This document shows, piece by piece, positions 24,284 to 37,848 of a stretch of DNA of 64,000 nt. The position numbers and the translations under genes were made by a program. Source of the stretch: Vigna angularis (Eukaryota > Streptophyta > Magnoliopsida > Fabales > Fabaceae). Each line of letters starts with the position of its first letter. Position 1 is the first letter of the stretch. Location of the stretch: contig NC_068970.1 of the NCBI RefSeq assembly GCF_016808095.1, positions 16,164,501 through 16,228,500 of the forward strand. The letters are read 5' to 3'. The notes beneath the pieces were generated by a model that was given only the letters and a program-made list of their open reading frames with translations, searched no databases and was not told the origin of the DNA.

Positions 24284-26527
24284 AAAAGAATAAAGAGGTA
24301 AATTGGAGGAGTAGGTGGTTTTCAAGTGTAGCCATCCATGTGGTTACTCCTTCCTCCTTACACAGCTCCCAACAAACAGGATAGTGCTCTCAATAATTCA
24401 ACCTTTTTCTTACACTCTTTTCCTTTCTTTCACCAATTATTTTAGTTCATACTTTTTGTTTCCTTTTCTCTTAATTTAAATTCAATGAATTCTAAATATA
24501 TATTGAGAGTTGAGGGATAGACAAAAGAAGTGTCTCGTGAGGATGGACGGAGTAGAGATGAGAGGGAAAAAGTCTGGAGGGGATAAAATAAAAATTAAAA
24601 AAATAAAAGAAAAACTCGATAGTAAAAGAAAAAAGATATGAAAAATCATGAATTGAGAAAAAAAAAAGATAAACAAGGAGACATTGATACTATTATTCTC
24701 ATTTATAACATATCAATATTTTTTAATTTTATCCGTACATAAGTAATAATTATTTTATATCTCTTAATCAATAGTTTGAATTTCAATTATAGCCTTTTAG
24801 AGATTGAATAAATCATATTAGAAAAAGAAATATTTATCAATGGTTCTATTAGCTAAATTTAAGTAAATAATTTGTTAGATTAAATTGATACGGCTTTCCC
24901 ATGGCAAATTTCTTAACAGTCTAATATTTGAGATACCGTTCTTCAAAATTGCTAAACATTGGCATTAACTGTAATCAAGTTTCGTTCTGCTGGTACTGAC
25001 ATACAAAAACCGTTTTGAATTAGAATGAACCAGAATACAGTCATGTCTACAACATATTAGAAAACAAGTAGTGATAGATCCTTCAGCCTATTTTTGGGAA
25101 GAGAAATATGATCCTATGGTATTAACAATTCATACTACAACATCCGCTACTTGCTTGGCATGGTTGCCCAATTTCATTGCCGATCTTCTTCCATTTCAGC
25201 TGATCTACTTCCATTACAAGAAATATTTTATTAAGAATACAAAACATCATATCCAAGAAAATAAGGAATCCACAAAAACTACCATTTCCACACAAATTCC
25301 TGTAGACAAGAAAACAATCACAATTTTTGCTACATACTTACTGTATCAATGCCAAAAAAGGAAACAAATGGAATCATGTTTTAAAAAACAAAAAAGTCGA
25401 ATCTCTATAATGGTCATCAATTTTGACAATACTCCATCAAAGCCACTTAAATTAGATAATGCATAAAAATACATAACCAAGAGACCAACGGACCAGCAAA
25501 TGTGCGAGTGGGGTATTCCTGTGTCTCCCTTACATGTGTCTTCAACGCGTGTTGTGAAGCAAGCCAACTAACAAGATGAAACTAAATCCGGCCAAATACA
25601 AAAGTGCCTATTCACCAATTTAATCAGAGTCTTAATCTTGACTCTAATGGCAATTCATGAAAATGCACGATATGAACAAGTATACCAAACAGCCCAAGCA
25701 GAAACCTTAGCATGAGCATACATGTCCCTTCTCCTAGGATTAGGATTCTCTAGTCAGAAGTAACTACACCATCATGCAGTTCAAATCCGACAGATTACAT
25801 CTAATATTTCAAATTATTCGTTGTAAAATAAAGCATTTTCATGGTTTATATTTATTCAGAGTTATTCTCTTATTGTAGAGGATCTTCATCCGTTCCAATA
25901 TATTTGTTAATATTTTGGAGGTAGGAAGAGGGGAAAACATTTTGCACGGGTGTATGGACATGAAAAAGTAATCGTTCCCTTAATTTTATGTTTGCACTTA
26001 GTAGTGGAATATAATAGAAACTACAGAGGTTGTGGATGTCGCTGTCAATCAAAGCTTACTATTTAGCTCATCGAAGTGAAAAACTAATTGAGAGCATGCA
26101 TTATACTCCCAAAAAGGTTCAAATAAAGGGCTTTGGGGCTCCTTTCTACACAAAATATGAAGCACTAACTCGTGCTTGGCGCAATCATTGGACAACGCTA
26201 GACCATTACTTGTTTTGCGGTGGCAAACACCAGAAGCGTAAAGCCAAGTGTAAACGGAAAATATTATAGCCATGGGTGATTACTTAATTGATCAATGCAA
26301 GATTTACGAGCATTTAATTTCTGAGCATCACAAACAACCCATCAAAATAATAGCAAAGAACCATAAGATTTAAAAAAGAGTTGTTGCTAAAAAGGGTACA
26401 GTTAATCTTCTTCTAAGATAACAATAAACTAAATCAATTTTGAAGTTGCAACAACTGTTTAATACAATAATAACTTGAGATGTGCTTTACCTGAACTCCG
26501 AGAAAATTGCAATTCAAATCCCAACTG
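24282..26527. other. Intergenic downstream of CLPR4, nothing firmly recognised
   Basis: Frames at 25071-25466 and 26030-26269 (plus) lack recognisable domains. The latter (LDHYLFCGGKHQKRKAKCKR) is basic and could be a decayed coding remnant, but I cannot name it. Part of 26400-26527 is CLPR4 3' UTR; a GTAAAG just after the stop region (near 26490) may start a 3'-UTR intron. Confidence 0.4.
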
Positions 26528-29500
26528 TCAAATAAGCCGTGCCTTTTTAAGATCAGAAACAACTCCACGATCCTCAGACCCCCTATCATTGTATATAACC
26601 TGCAAAAAGACAGTTAATTTTATTTTCAAGTAAAATAAATGATAAAACGAAAATGTCTAATGGCAAGTACCTTGTCTATGATACCATACTCAACAGCTTC
26701 ACTGGGGCTAAAATACTTTGGACGCTGAATATCATTTTCAATCTGCTCAGGTGTTTTTTCCATATGCTTTGCATACAATTTAACCTTTAAAAAATAAACA
26801 AACATCATGCACGAGTTGCTACAATAATCTTTCAGTCAGCTTTTCTTAAAGATCAGTAAAGTATACATTCTTAAGAACCCATATTAAATCAAAATTATGC
26901 AGAAGTCCATTGAAATGTCCAAATACAACACAGTTCATAATCTCATGCTTTGTGGTTGAAGGGAACCAAGAAATGTTCGGCTACTGCTCAACAAACTAAC
27001 ATTTCAGTAGCAGATAAAAAAATAAACAAATATTTCAGTATTTTAAAGGGACTAAAAATACAAAAGTATCCACTGGTCCAAAAATCTTCACAGATAGTAA
27101 TACATAACTTCAACTAAAAACTTAGCTATAGAAAATTAGATAGAAGCACATACTAATTCTGCCTTCACATTATTGACTTCTCTTCTTGCAAGGTTAACAT
27201 CTGTTGCTTGACCTTGAAACCTTGCAATTGGCTGCAAATTGAAAAACCATACAGTTCAGATGTTAGGATACAAGATCCCAAAAGAAATACAACAAACTAA
27301 GTAACTAGAATGACCACACCATCAGCTTAAGCATTGGGGATAGTTAGGGGTTGTTTCTTTAAGAAAATGTATATATATTCATTTTTTATTTCACTTTTAA
27401 TTACCAAACACCACCTTATTTTAACTTTATTTCCTGTTTTCAAATCCTTGGTATAGAAAATGGTGAAAAACAACTTTTTATTGTTTTCTGTTTCAACAAT
27501 TTCAAACATGAAATGATGAACTTTTGGAAATAGGCAACAGTAAAAACAGAAAATGAGAACAGGAAATGTTTTCTTAAACCAAACAGCCTTTTCATTTGTA
27601 ATAGTCACAAATGATGGAGTACAAACCTGTCTTAACATTATTGTTGATGATGGCAAAGCAGAGCGGTTTCCCTTTGCACCTGAAGCCAAAAGCAATGCTG
27701 CTTCTCCCCAAGCATTACCAACACAAAGAGTGAAAATAGGAGTCTTGACATACCTGTGTCACAACAACTAAGCTAGATTTATAAATATAAACACAAACAT
27801 TATATGAGGAATTCTTCAAGTTGGGAAAAAGCTATAGAATAAAAAGAAGTATGTTTCATCTTCAGGTTTATAATAATTACAGGAAAAATAAACATATCAT
27901 GTTGAAAGGATTAGTGAAAAAATAGGTCACTAAAGATGGTATTGCTCGGAAAGAATAACAAAGTTCATGTTTTAGGTACACGCATGAATATTCTTATTTA
28001 TAATGAAGAAGAGATAGAATAATAAGAAACAAAATCAATATTAATAATGATAAATAATTACTAAAATATTTCCTTATCAAATTATATATCCATCATTCCT
28101 CCTCGAGCTATGGAGCATATGCATCAAATGAAATAAACTTGTTACAAATGTCATCCTAAAGATCCCTCAAGAGACTACGTAAACACGTCAGCAAGTAAGT
28201 TGTAAAAGCTGCCAAAGTAAATAATAACAAAGATAGTAGATATTCCCTAGACTAGGCATGGCTTTATGTCTGTCAAGGTGACCATTAATCTTCAATATGT
28301 ATTGTCCTTTCAAATCGTATTGAAGAGGGAAATGGTATACATTTTTGCGATATAATCCTCTTGTATTTCAATTAGCATAGTTGAGGAACATATATACATA
28401 TAAAGCATTACTTAGGAATTTCCCTCAAGGTGGAAGTAAAGATTGTTAGAAGTGGACAAAGGCCACAGGCTGCCAGAGAACAAAACTGGGTAGAAGACAA
28501 GATAGCTCTCAGAATGAAAAAAATTGCTCTCAGGACCCTAAGGTTGTCAAAAGGAAAAATATAATCTTAGCACATGGTCGATGTCAGAAAGCCAAAATAC
28601 TCAGACAGTCCAACAATGGTTGAGAAGAAAAAATGCTCAGAGGACATAGCAACTGTTAAAGAGAAAAAATGGTCATCGCACAGCAAGCTAATGCCACTGG
28701 TGGCAGTCACTAGCAGAAAAAATCTCTACGAAAGAAAAAAAAAAACTAGACAGTAAACAATACTTGTTGGAATCATTAAACATTGCTCAGCAGAAAAACG
28801 TCAACAATAAATAGTGCTCACCGGAAAAAGTTGATGGTAAATTGTACTTGCCAAAAAATGTTGATTAGTAAACAACACTGACCCAAAAAAGTCAACCATA
28901 AATAGTACTCATTAAAAAAAGATAGCAGTAAAACCACTCATTGGAAAAACTTTGCTGATAAATGTTATTGTTAGCTGAAAAGAGCTTTCTAGAAAATCAT
29001 CAACAGTGAACAGTAACTCCAGTAGGAAAAAGCTTGCTGGAATGTCTTCGCCTTAAACAATAATGCCAGCAATGAACTGTGATGGCAGCAGTGAACAGTG
29101 GCACGAAAAAAAAGGGAAAGTAAATAGAAACTAGACAACAAACATGATTTCTAAAATATGTAAACCTATGAGCAGTGAACCCACAAGAAAAGCACAGATT
29201 AGGAAAAAAATTAATTTAGAAATCTAGAGTCAATTGAAAACCTTGATACAACTTATAGAGAATCACTTTCCATCAAAAAACACTACGGTAAGGATGTTTA
29301 TTGTGGGTATTACTGCCACTCAGATTACTACCTACAGAGGGACTCATGGATTCCTAGTTATTAAAATCTTAACACAGTGCCAATATATAAGCATAGCCAA
29401 CTAAAGCACTTCTCCACCTTACAACCCATAACTTGAGCAGAGAAAAGGAAGAAAGACAGCAATTAAATTTCTTCCCATTTAATGACACCTTTGTAGTGTA

Positions 29501-32500
29501 TACTTAAGAGCCTAAAATAAGTGAGATAAGCAAAATAAATAGCATGATCACAGAAATGATAGCAATAACAACCTCATCACATCATAAATTGCAAAGGCCT
29601 CAGTCTCATAACCCAACTTCTCACCTCCCTGAAAGAACAAAACAAAATTCCATTAAGAAAATGAATATTTCCAAGGAGATTGAGGCACCATATTTTAGAA
29701 TCTTATGAAAATCATTTGTCGTCCTTTAGTAGTCAGAAGTGAAAGCATTCAACAGTTCATATAGATTCATGTAGCCTCCTCATAGTAGGATAAGACTAGG
29801 TTCTTGATGTTGTACATGATATTGTCATAAAACAGAGCAGCTCTCTGCTAATTATACAGAAAGGAATAAAATGTGTTGATTTTATTAATTTCATTTAGCT
29901 AGGCTATATAAAATAATTATTAAATTATCTATGTCTAGGGCAGATTTCTAGCTTCAAGGCATCTCCATAATAGCGTTAAACTGAACCCAAAAAATATTTA
30001 GATTAGTAATAGTTTCTCAAAGTTTCAAAACTTGTTGATATTCTTTAATTTCTATGAAAAGTAGGTTGACAAGTGTAGGCATGGCCTCACCCTATATGAT
30101 AAGACTATATATGCTTATTAAGTAGGATAGTGACTTCAATTACAGTAAGTAGGGGGTTGATTGTGTACAGTTTTAATTTCTCATTTACTTCCTTATTTCT
30201 TTAATTAGGGTCACCTCATTCGGATCTATATATTGTATCAATTTTCAACATTTTAGACAACAGAACAATTCAGTCTTTCCTATTCGCTCTTTTAAAGTAC
30301 AAGCATGTATCAAGATGATAGATTCAACATGTTACAGATTCAATATTGGCCCCCTTTACTCAAATTCGTGACTCTAACACTTTTGGTAGTCATAAAAGAT
30401 CCTCAAGCCATGGTGTATAAAACTGTGAGGCTCAATAGATCAGTAGGCTTTAGATATCCTTCATCTTGGGCATAACCTTAACCAAACCCAGAACCCCCAC
30501 CTCCAGCCCAATGCTTGCAACCTGGTTAGGCTAGTTTGGACTTAGCTCTAGAGCTTCATTTTCCACGCACTATATCACAATCTAATGAGAACATGGACTA
30601 ACACTCATCAATACCTCTGTTCACCATAATTGCTAGTAAAGCAATTGCCATCAACGTAGTGCTTATCAAAATTTACATTGGTTTGTTTCAGATTAATAAG
30701 CAAAACATAACATTTGAGCAAATCTGGCAATTTCTTAGCACATTATGCATAAGTAGGTATAATTTGAAAAGGGAAACCCCCAAAAGCATGACTTTTATCA
30801 AGGTGTGCAACACCAGCAAGTAATATCCATAGTAGTTTCTAAAAAATTATTGCATTAACACAATGAACCCAATTATATTTCTAATGAAGTTGCATAATTT
30901 GATCTGGTTCATCTACCTCACTATCACTCCTCTAATGCACACACTCCCTAGTCCCCTCCCTCCCCTTATCAACCCCTCTTACAACACGTGACTCTAAATA
31001 ACCAAGCCACGCTATATGCACCTTAGTAAAAAGGAAAATGCTTTAAAATTAAATAAATCAGATATCAACACACATCAAGCTATGAGAAAGTATTTCTCAG
31101 GTGAAAACAGGCTGAATACGAAATAGAGAAATAACAGCTACCTTAGTTGTCCCAGTGGAGTTTATGTAGAGGTAGATAGGCTTATCATCATCTTCATATT
31201 GAAGGTAAAGAAATTCTGCTAGAATCAACTCAGTAACAGATGGAACAAGAGACATGCCCAAGTAAACAATTCGGTTTTTGTACAAGTAAGAAGCCAAGTC
31301 CGGTGGAGGTTGTTCAAATGCACTCCCACTTGAATATGGAATAACCTATCCAAAGACAAAAAGAGAACAACAAACCTGCATAAAGATGGCATATATTGTA
31401 CCTCAACGTGCTATGAAATATTGTACATTACAAGTTATACCATTTATTCACATAATACACAAATCAAGCAAACAACTTTGCACTTTAAGGAACCGTGGTA
31501 GTTAAGGACTGTTTGTTTCACACACTGCACAGCAATGACCATATATGAGTCTCTTTTCAACAGATGAAAAACAAAAACAATGACAGATCTATACATATAG
31601 CATTAAACAAAAACAAATAAAATAATAAAATGGAGCCCCCAGTCCTCTCCACATATCTATCAAAATGAAGAAACTGTTCATGGACAACCAAAGAGAATCC
31701 ACTAAATAAATCCTAACCCTTATCAGGTAGATCAGTATAACGAATAAGTGACAAAGAAATCTAAAAATGGCATGCAACGCAAAATGTTAGAAGGGATCAT
31801 TGCCTCTTCGCTAATTAGGAATGCCTTTTCTAGTTCAGCCAGAAAAATTCTCCAATAGTGCATCGATCTAACATGCTATCAACTGTGATAAATGGGGGCA
31901 AACTCAGAAGAAAGCGAAAAGAATTGCTGGCTGTCAATCTTTGGGATTCATAGCATTCAGTAGTTTAGGGTTTTCCATTTTTGAAAATTGAAAATCATTT
32001 TTGACTTGTAATATGAACATTGTGCTTGCAGAATGAGTACTTTATTTATATAGAAAGTCGATGGGAAAAGCCAAATATATTACTCTTTTATTTTATAATC
32101 TTAACAATGTTTTTTTATAAGGTGTGTTGGGCTTTCATGGACATCTGTATCTTCAGGGATAAAAGTGGCATCTTTGTGAACAGGCTAGAACAATATAGAA
32201 CATAACATGAGTTTTATTCTACATTTGGTTTCAAAAATGAAACAGAACATGTGGTTAAAAAAGGATTGGCTACGTCAATAAATATTTTCTTCTGATTCCG
32301 AGAGAAGGCTATTTTCGACAAAGTGAGACTTCTCTGCCAACAACTTTGTTTTGTAGGGTGTTCGTGATTGTGATAATGATGACTACAAGGACTCATTGAT
32401 ATATTTCAAATCCCTAATGTGCGACCTGAAAACTCTGTTCTAAAACGACTTTAGTCGTCATAAAACCCTACTCACTTCTTCTCAATAGCCGTCAAAGTCA

Positions 32501-33061
32501 AATTCCATACCTATATAAATTGTATAAATTCTTCAAACTGCAACCGCTTATGTTTAAGTAAAACAAAAACTATAAACCCTACGACCTCATACGCTGATTA
32601 GAAACTAAACCCTTAAACCTATAAATTCACACTCGAAAATATCACAGTACGCACAGACAAACGGTGAGTATTCACCCCAAATCAGAATCTAAATTATTAC
32701 AGTGTTCACATCAAATCGCCAATCTCTTATCCAATTCGAAACCAACATCGCAAATGTGCATGTGAAGAGCGGATGAAGAAAGGTGGTAAAATGGTACCAT
32801 AGTAATGACGCCTCGCTTGGCGTTGGAGCCACCAAATGAAGCCGGGTTGAGGGAGGATGGTCGGAGCTTGTAGCCGGAGAAATGGCTAGAGGCGCTGCTG
32901 ATTAAGGCAGGAGGAGCAATGAAATTGGTGGAGAGAGATGTCCTGACGGAGGAGGTCGACGAACTCATGGCTCGAATAGGGGTTACGGTTCGAGACGAAG
33001 ACGGCAATGCCATAATTGGCTTGTTGAGTGCGAAGCTAGAAGCAGTTGAGGCAACCTCCAT
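26528..33061 (-). CDS. CLPR4: ClpR4, non-catalytic subunit of the plastid Clp protease core
   Basis: 304 aa from seven exons (minus): 32798-33061, 31142-31345, 29573-29628, 27627-27753, 27154-27231, 26671-26784, 26528-26599; all GT-AG, phases close. Residues 1 to about 70 are Ser/Thr/Ala-rich, a chloroplast transit peptide. The ClpP fold follows (ASYLYKNRIVYLGM, KPIYLYINSTGTT, EAFAIYDVMRYVKTPIFTLC). The catalytic Ser site of ClpP is replaced by GNAWGEAALLLASGAKGNR, the mark of an R subunit; RPKYFSPSEAVEYGIIDKV follows. ClpR4 joins ClpP1 and other R subunits in the ring core that degrades stromal proteins, and is essential in Arabidopsis. Length and sequence match At4g17040 as I remember it. 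Introns 1-3 are 1.5-1.8 kb; the intron after exon 3 carries a degenerate minisatellite, and an LTR-like patch lies near 30060-30370. Confidence 0.96.
28440..29110. repeat. Degenerate ~35-bp minisatellite inside a CLPR4 intron
   Basis: Repeated, diverged phrases of the type 'agtaaacaatactt..', 'caccggaaaaagttgatgg', 'agtgaacagtaactcc..' follow one another for about 650 bases in the 1.8-kb intron between exons 3 and 4. The 60-codon frame at 28574 is not a gene. Confidence 0.65.
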
Positions 33062-33708
33062 GGTGAGTGAGCCACTACGTGAAAGAAGAAAATAATGGAG
33101 ATGTAAGCAAGTCACAGCTTTTAAATGGATGTTCTTGGACTTTCTTCCTGCACCTCCATAGCTTTCTTGCTGCACCCTCATAAAATTGTGTTTTCCATTT
33201 TATCTTTTTTTTTTAATTTTAAAGTTTATGAATCAAACTATTTTCGAATTTGTAATACGAAAGTTATATTTTGTTTAAAAAATATTTTTAAATTGTACAA
33301 TCTAGCAATCAAATTATTTTTATTCGAAGCTTCTTTTAAGAAAACATAACTTTCGACTTATATAATTTAGAAGTCGCTTTTTTTTAAATTATACTGAAAA
33401 TATGTTTATCTTTGTGATTATACAATCTAGAAAGAGAAAAATAGGAAAAAATGTGTATAGAGAGATTCAAGAAAAAAAGTTATGGAAGAGCATGAAGAAA
33501 CTAATCAGAGCTTATTAGTTTTCGGCCTAGGCAATTTCTTTTATTGTAGATGTATGTAGCTAATTTCTTCCTGCACCCCATGTTTTATATCTATAGCCTA
33601 AATATTTTATAATGAAAACTATTTTGTTTTTGCAAATGTCATTTTCAATTAATTTTCTTTTTACTTTAAGGTCTTTCTTCTTTTGATGTATCTCAATCTA
33701 CTAAAACT

Positions 33709-33844
33709 AATATTCTTATTACAAGTGATTTTTTTTACATAGCTTAGTTCATTGTTAGATTCTTCTCCTTCATCATTTAATATTCTTATTATGATTTTTT
33801 TTACATAGCCTAGTTCATTGTTAGACTCTTCTCCTTCATCATTT
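33709..33844. repeat. 70-bp tandem duplication
   Basis: Two copies starting 'aatattcttatt' at 33709 and 33779, ending 'ctccttcatcattt', with a 4-5 base indel and a few substitutions. Lies in decayed copia-like DNA upstream of the RT remnant. Confidence 0.9.
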
Positions 33845-34089
33845 CTTTAGGTTTATAGTCAAAGACATCTTTTCTAATCACTATAAGTGACTCATTTTAA
33901 GTGTCAACTATTTTGTCTCCCTATCTATAATAACTTTTGACCTTCCAATTTTCCTCCATAAAGACATATGTTTTACTCTTAATCCTTGTCCACATTATAT
34001 TGCTTTGAATTATCATACATTATCTTCACCTTTTTATACATGTCTTTCGTCTATTTATTTTATGTTTATTCCTTAATTTGTCAGTGATG

Positions 34090-36640
34090 TCTTAACTCAT
34101 CCTGATTGGCATCAGGTCATGCTAGATGAACTAAATGCTCTTTCAAAATAGTGAAACTTGGGAGCTCATCCAGTACCATATGAGAAATTGTTGTTGGTTG
34201 TGGGTGAATTTTTGCTATCAAAGTTGGTCCTAGTGGTACTATTGATCGCCTCAAAACTCAACTTATGGTCAGGGGTTACACACAAATTTTTAGATTGGAT
34301 TATGGTGATACTTTTTCTCCAATGACAAAGATGACTTTTGTTCGTTTCTTTTTAGTTATGATTGCTCTTCAACAATGACCCATTTATCAATTGAGTGCCA
34401 AAACTATTTTCTTCACTAAAGATTTGCAAAAAGAAATTTATATGGAGCAACCTCTCAATTGCTTAAAGAGAGTCTTCTAGATTGTGATAAGTGTGAAAAA
34501 GAGTTGTTTTTACACTTATAAATGATCTCAATCTTATAATTATTCATATTATTATTCAGTGAAATGTTGTAATAAGAAGTAGATTGTATTGTAAATTATT
34601 GTACAGGAAAGGATGTATAATTGGAAGTCTGTCAGCCAATTCTCGCATAGCGCAAGCCAAAATTCGCACCGCCAGCAAAAGGAAATTCGCATAGCGCACC
34701 AATACTTGTGCTCTGTGCGAATAACATCAGTCGAGAGGCAGCAGTTACAAGAAATTCGCATAGCGCACACACACCTGTGCGTTGAGCGAATTAATTAAGT
34801 TGAGTGGCTTTAAAAGATGTGACAGAAAGACAGAAACCATCTTCTGACACACGAAAATAGCCAGAAAAATACTGGAGAATTCAGGAGACGATCAGGAGAC
34901 CTTTCAAGACATCAAAACTTCACTTTCTGCAAGGGATTGCTGTAAAGAGTACGTTTGAGATGTCTAGGATAGGCTAAATTTTCTGTTCATTGGAATTGGT
35001 TGTATGACGATACGTTAATGTAAATTTTTTATGCAATATATGTTTCTGTTCTTGTTCTTTTCTTGACTTGCTTTTGATTATACGGAAGTATTAATCTCTT
35101 TAAAAGTTCTTTTGTACTAGAAAGTATTTTTAGAACCAGAAACGTAAGAAACGAAACTAAAAGTAAATTACGCTAGGAATAACTTCTGTGCTTTTGGTCA
35201 TTCTTACATCTGAACTTAATGCAAAATGATCTGATGAATTAATTAAGGAATTAATAATTCAATATATAATTTTAGAACTTGTTTTAAGGAATTAAATCAA
35301 GATACTCTCATGTGAAGGCTTGAACAAAGAATATATGTTATTCAGGATCTTACTGTAATGTTAGTCAAAGACCAATTCCAGTGATCTTTTATCGCATTTT
35401 TTCAATCTTATTTTTTTTTACGTTGTTAATTTCATGCTTAAATCCAAATTGAAATCACAAATATCATCAGTAATTGATCTTGATAAATAATTTTCATTGA
35501 AATACGTAACTCAAATTCCCTTGGGAGAACGATACATTTTTACTTATCCACTGTATTACTTGTAACGATTTGGTATACTTGCCAAAAAGTTATCAAGTTT
35601 TTCACTGAGTAATAACATGAATAATTATAAGATTGAGATCATTTATAAGTGTAAAAACAACTATTTTTCACACTTATCAGATTGGTATGTTGTCTTTGCA
35701 AATCTTTATATGGCCTAAAACAATCTCCTAGAGCCTAGTTTGGAAAATTTAACAGTGTTATTCAACAATGACGACATCTCTAAGATGAAACAACATCTTT
35801 ACCACCATTTTCATATCAAAGATATTGGTAAACTTAAATATTTATTGGGTATTGAGATGGCACAATCCAACAACGATAACATTGTTATATCTTAAAGGAA
35901 GTATGCATTAAGTATTTTGGAAGAACTTGGATTGAAGAATTCAAAATTTGTTGACACATATATGAATCCTAATACCAAACTCCTACCAAATCAAGGGAGA
36001 CTCTTTTAGATCCCAAGTAACATAGAAGATTTGTTGGGAAATTAAATTATTTTACAATTTCTCATCCAAACATTTCTTTTGCAGTTAATGTGGTGAGCCA
36101 ATTTCTCAATTTTCATGTGAAAGATTATTGGAATATTGTCATCCATATATTAAAATACATTAAAAGATTTATTAAAAAATGTTTGTTATATAGTTCCAAT
36201 AACCATACAAAAGTTGTTTCCTATTCATATGCTGGTTGGGCATGATTTTCTTATAATAGAAGATCTAATTTCAATTATTGTGTTTCCATTGGTGGTAACT
36301 TGATTTCTTAGAAGAACAAGAAACAAAGCATTCTGACAAAATTTAGTATTAAAACATAACATAAAGTTATGACCTCAACTAGTTTGAACTTTTTTAACTT
36401 AAATAATTGCTTAAAAAATTACAATTTAAAGATGTTTCCCAAGTAACACTTATATATGACAATCATATGGTACTTTATATCAATTTTAATCCTATCTTTC
36501 ACAAGAGGACCAAATACATTAAGATTCATTATAATTTCATTCAAAAAAAAATTGTATTTGAAAACATCAAAACTGAATTTGTAAACTCAAATTATCAATT
36601 AGTAAATTTTTTTACTAAATTATTACAGAAATAAAAGATT
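34090..36640 (+). pseudogene. Decayed Ty1/copia pol (RT and RNase H), interrupted
   Basis: Plus-strand frames full of stops spell RT from about 34090: HPDWHQVMLDELNAL, then 'RLKTQLMVRGYTQIF' type sequence, 'DYGDTFSPMTKM' and 'KEIYMEQPL'. The sequence is broken at 34484 by a solo LTR and resumes at 35685. There it continues with KQHLYHHFHIKDIGKLKYLL and GIEMAQSNNDN. RNase H ends at 36407-36634 with NPIFHKRTKYIKIHYNFI and EFVNSNYQLVNFFTKLL. A possible 3' LTR remnant follows (about 36690-36800). This is a third copia copy, in opposite orientation to those at 51-61 kb and much older. Confidence 0.85.
34485..35679. mobile_element. Solo LTR-like insertion with ~80-bp inverted ends
   Basis: A 1195-bp insertion starts TGATAAGTGTGAAAAA and ends TTTTTCACACTTATCA, with the 5-bp duplication GATTG at 34480-34484 and 35680-35684. 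The first ~80 bases (34485-34563) reappear reversed and complemented at 35600-35679 with only a few mismatches, including 'acacttataaatgatctc'. TG...CA ends, a 5-bp duplication and an inner phrase 'gatttggtatacttgcca' near the end point to a Ty3/gypsy solo LTR. The long inverted termini would also fit a foldback DNA transposon. Inside, 'attcgcatagcgca' occurs several times (34645-34770). No coding. Confidence 0.75.
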
Positions 36641-37848
36641 AATTACATTTATAACAAGTTTGCACATATGCACCGATTAAAGAAATGTTAAATATATTAC
36701 ATTTTATATTAATTAGAAAACGATGTTCCTATGTTAATTAGGAAACATATACATGTTATTTTTATATATTCATCTACGTTCAAATTTAGTGCACATTCTC
36801 TTTATTATAAATATACTATTACGTATTTTTATATAAGGAAAATTAATCTTATAAATATGTTTTTACTATATTTAATAGTTATGAAATTTAATATTTAATA
36901 CTTTATTTTTCTCTTTTTATTATGATGATAAATACTTCATATTGCTTAGTGTCATTTCATATGCACCATAAGCATAATTACTACTTGTTGGTAAAGTGGT
37001 TTTGCTAAACAAGAAATTTTGTCTCTCAACTAAAGAATTTTGAGTCACTTTAAAAGCGCATAGTATTAAATTTCCAAAAAGTTGGATTCCGAAGTAAACA
37101 AAGGTAAAAAATGTTATAAACAAAATTAAAAGAAGTTAGAATGCGCAGGTTAAAAAAAAAGAGACTATACTGTAAAGATGTATAAAAGCAGCTAAAATAT
37201 GGAAACTTCTATCTATACCAATATTAGAACAATCTTTAAATTACTATACAAAATCGATTCTCTCCATAATCATTTGTTATCATCTCTATCGGCATCAGAT
37301 TTACCTATTAATTGACTGAATCAATCTTAAATTTTACGACTAATCAATTTCAACTCAACTCAATCCAGGTAAGTACTATTTTCTATAAATTTTCTTAAGC
37401 TTCTACAAGATTTATTTCATAAAATTATAAACATCCACAAAATCTATGAATATTTACTCACCTAAAATCGTTACTGTTCTGAAATCCAAGTCCAACATAG
37501 GTTAATTGAGCATTCCTGTGGCATACTAGATGGGCTATTTTGTAAGTTTGAAGATGGTGTAATCCATAGATTTTGCGTGCTGGGAGATGATTGGATAAGG
37601 GACTGATGAGAATGGACTAAGGACAAAGGAGTTGCGAGGCCTTCAGACTGTACCTTTTCCTTTTTCACTTCAGTACTTCCCCCTTGTGGCTTTTGTGTGT
37701 GCTTTGCCCATACTTTCTAAGGCTGAGGATTGTCCCAGCCGGAAATAGAAACTCAAACCCACCCACTCATCAACTCACCCAACCACCATGTTCTGATATT
37801 TCCTCCACCACACACACACAAATTCACACTCACATACCAATCAAATTA
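36641..37848. other. Promoter-side region of LIL3
   Basis: 36690-36800 may be a copia LTR remnant. Closer to LIL3 there is a (CA)n run at 37808-37820 within the probable 5' UTR. No TATA box was pinned down. Frames at 37471-37668 and 37684 upstream are not supported. Confidence 0.4.

Noticed and set aside
25071..25466. 131-codon plus-strand frame
   Set aside because: No domain, Lys/Thr/Asn-rich composition as expected from AT-rich DNA, no upstream signals.
26030..26269. Basic plus-strand frame that might be a transposase remnant
   Set aside because: I could not match it to any family; too short to call.
34613..34798. Small proteins on both strands with repeated IRIAH words
   Set aside because: They come from the repeated 'attcgcatagcgca' in the solo LTR-like insertion.
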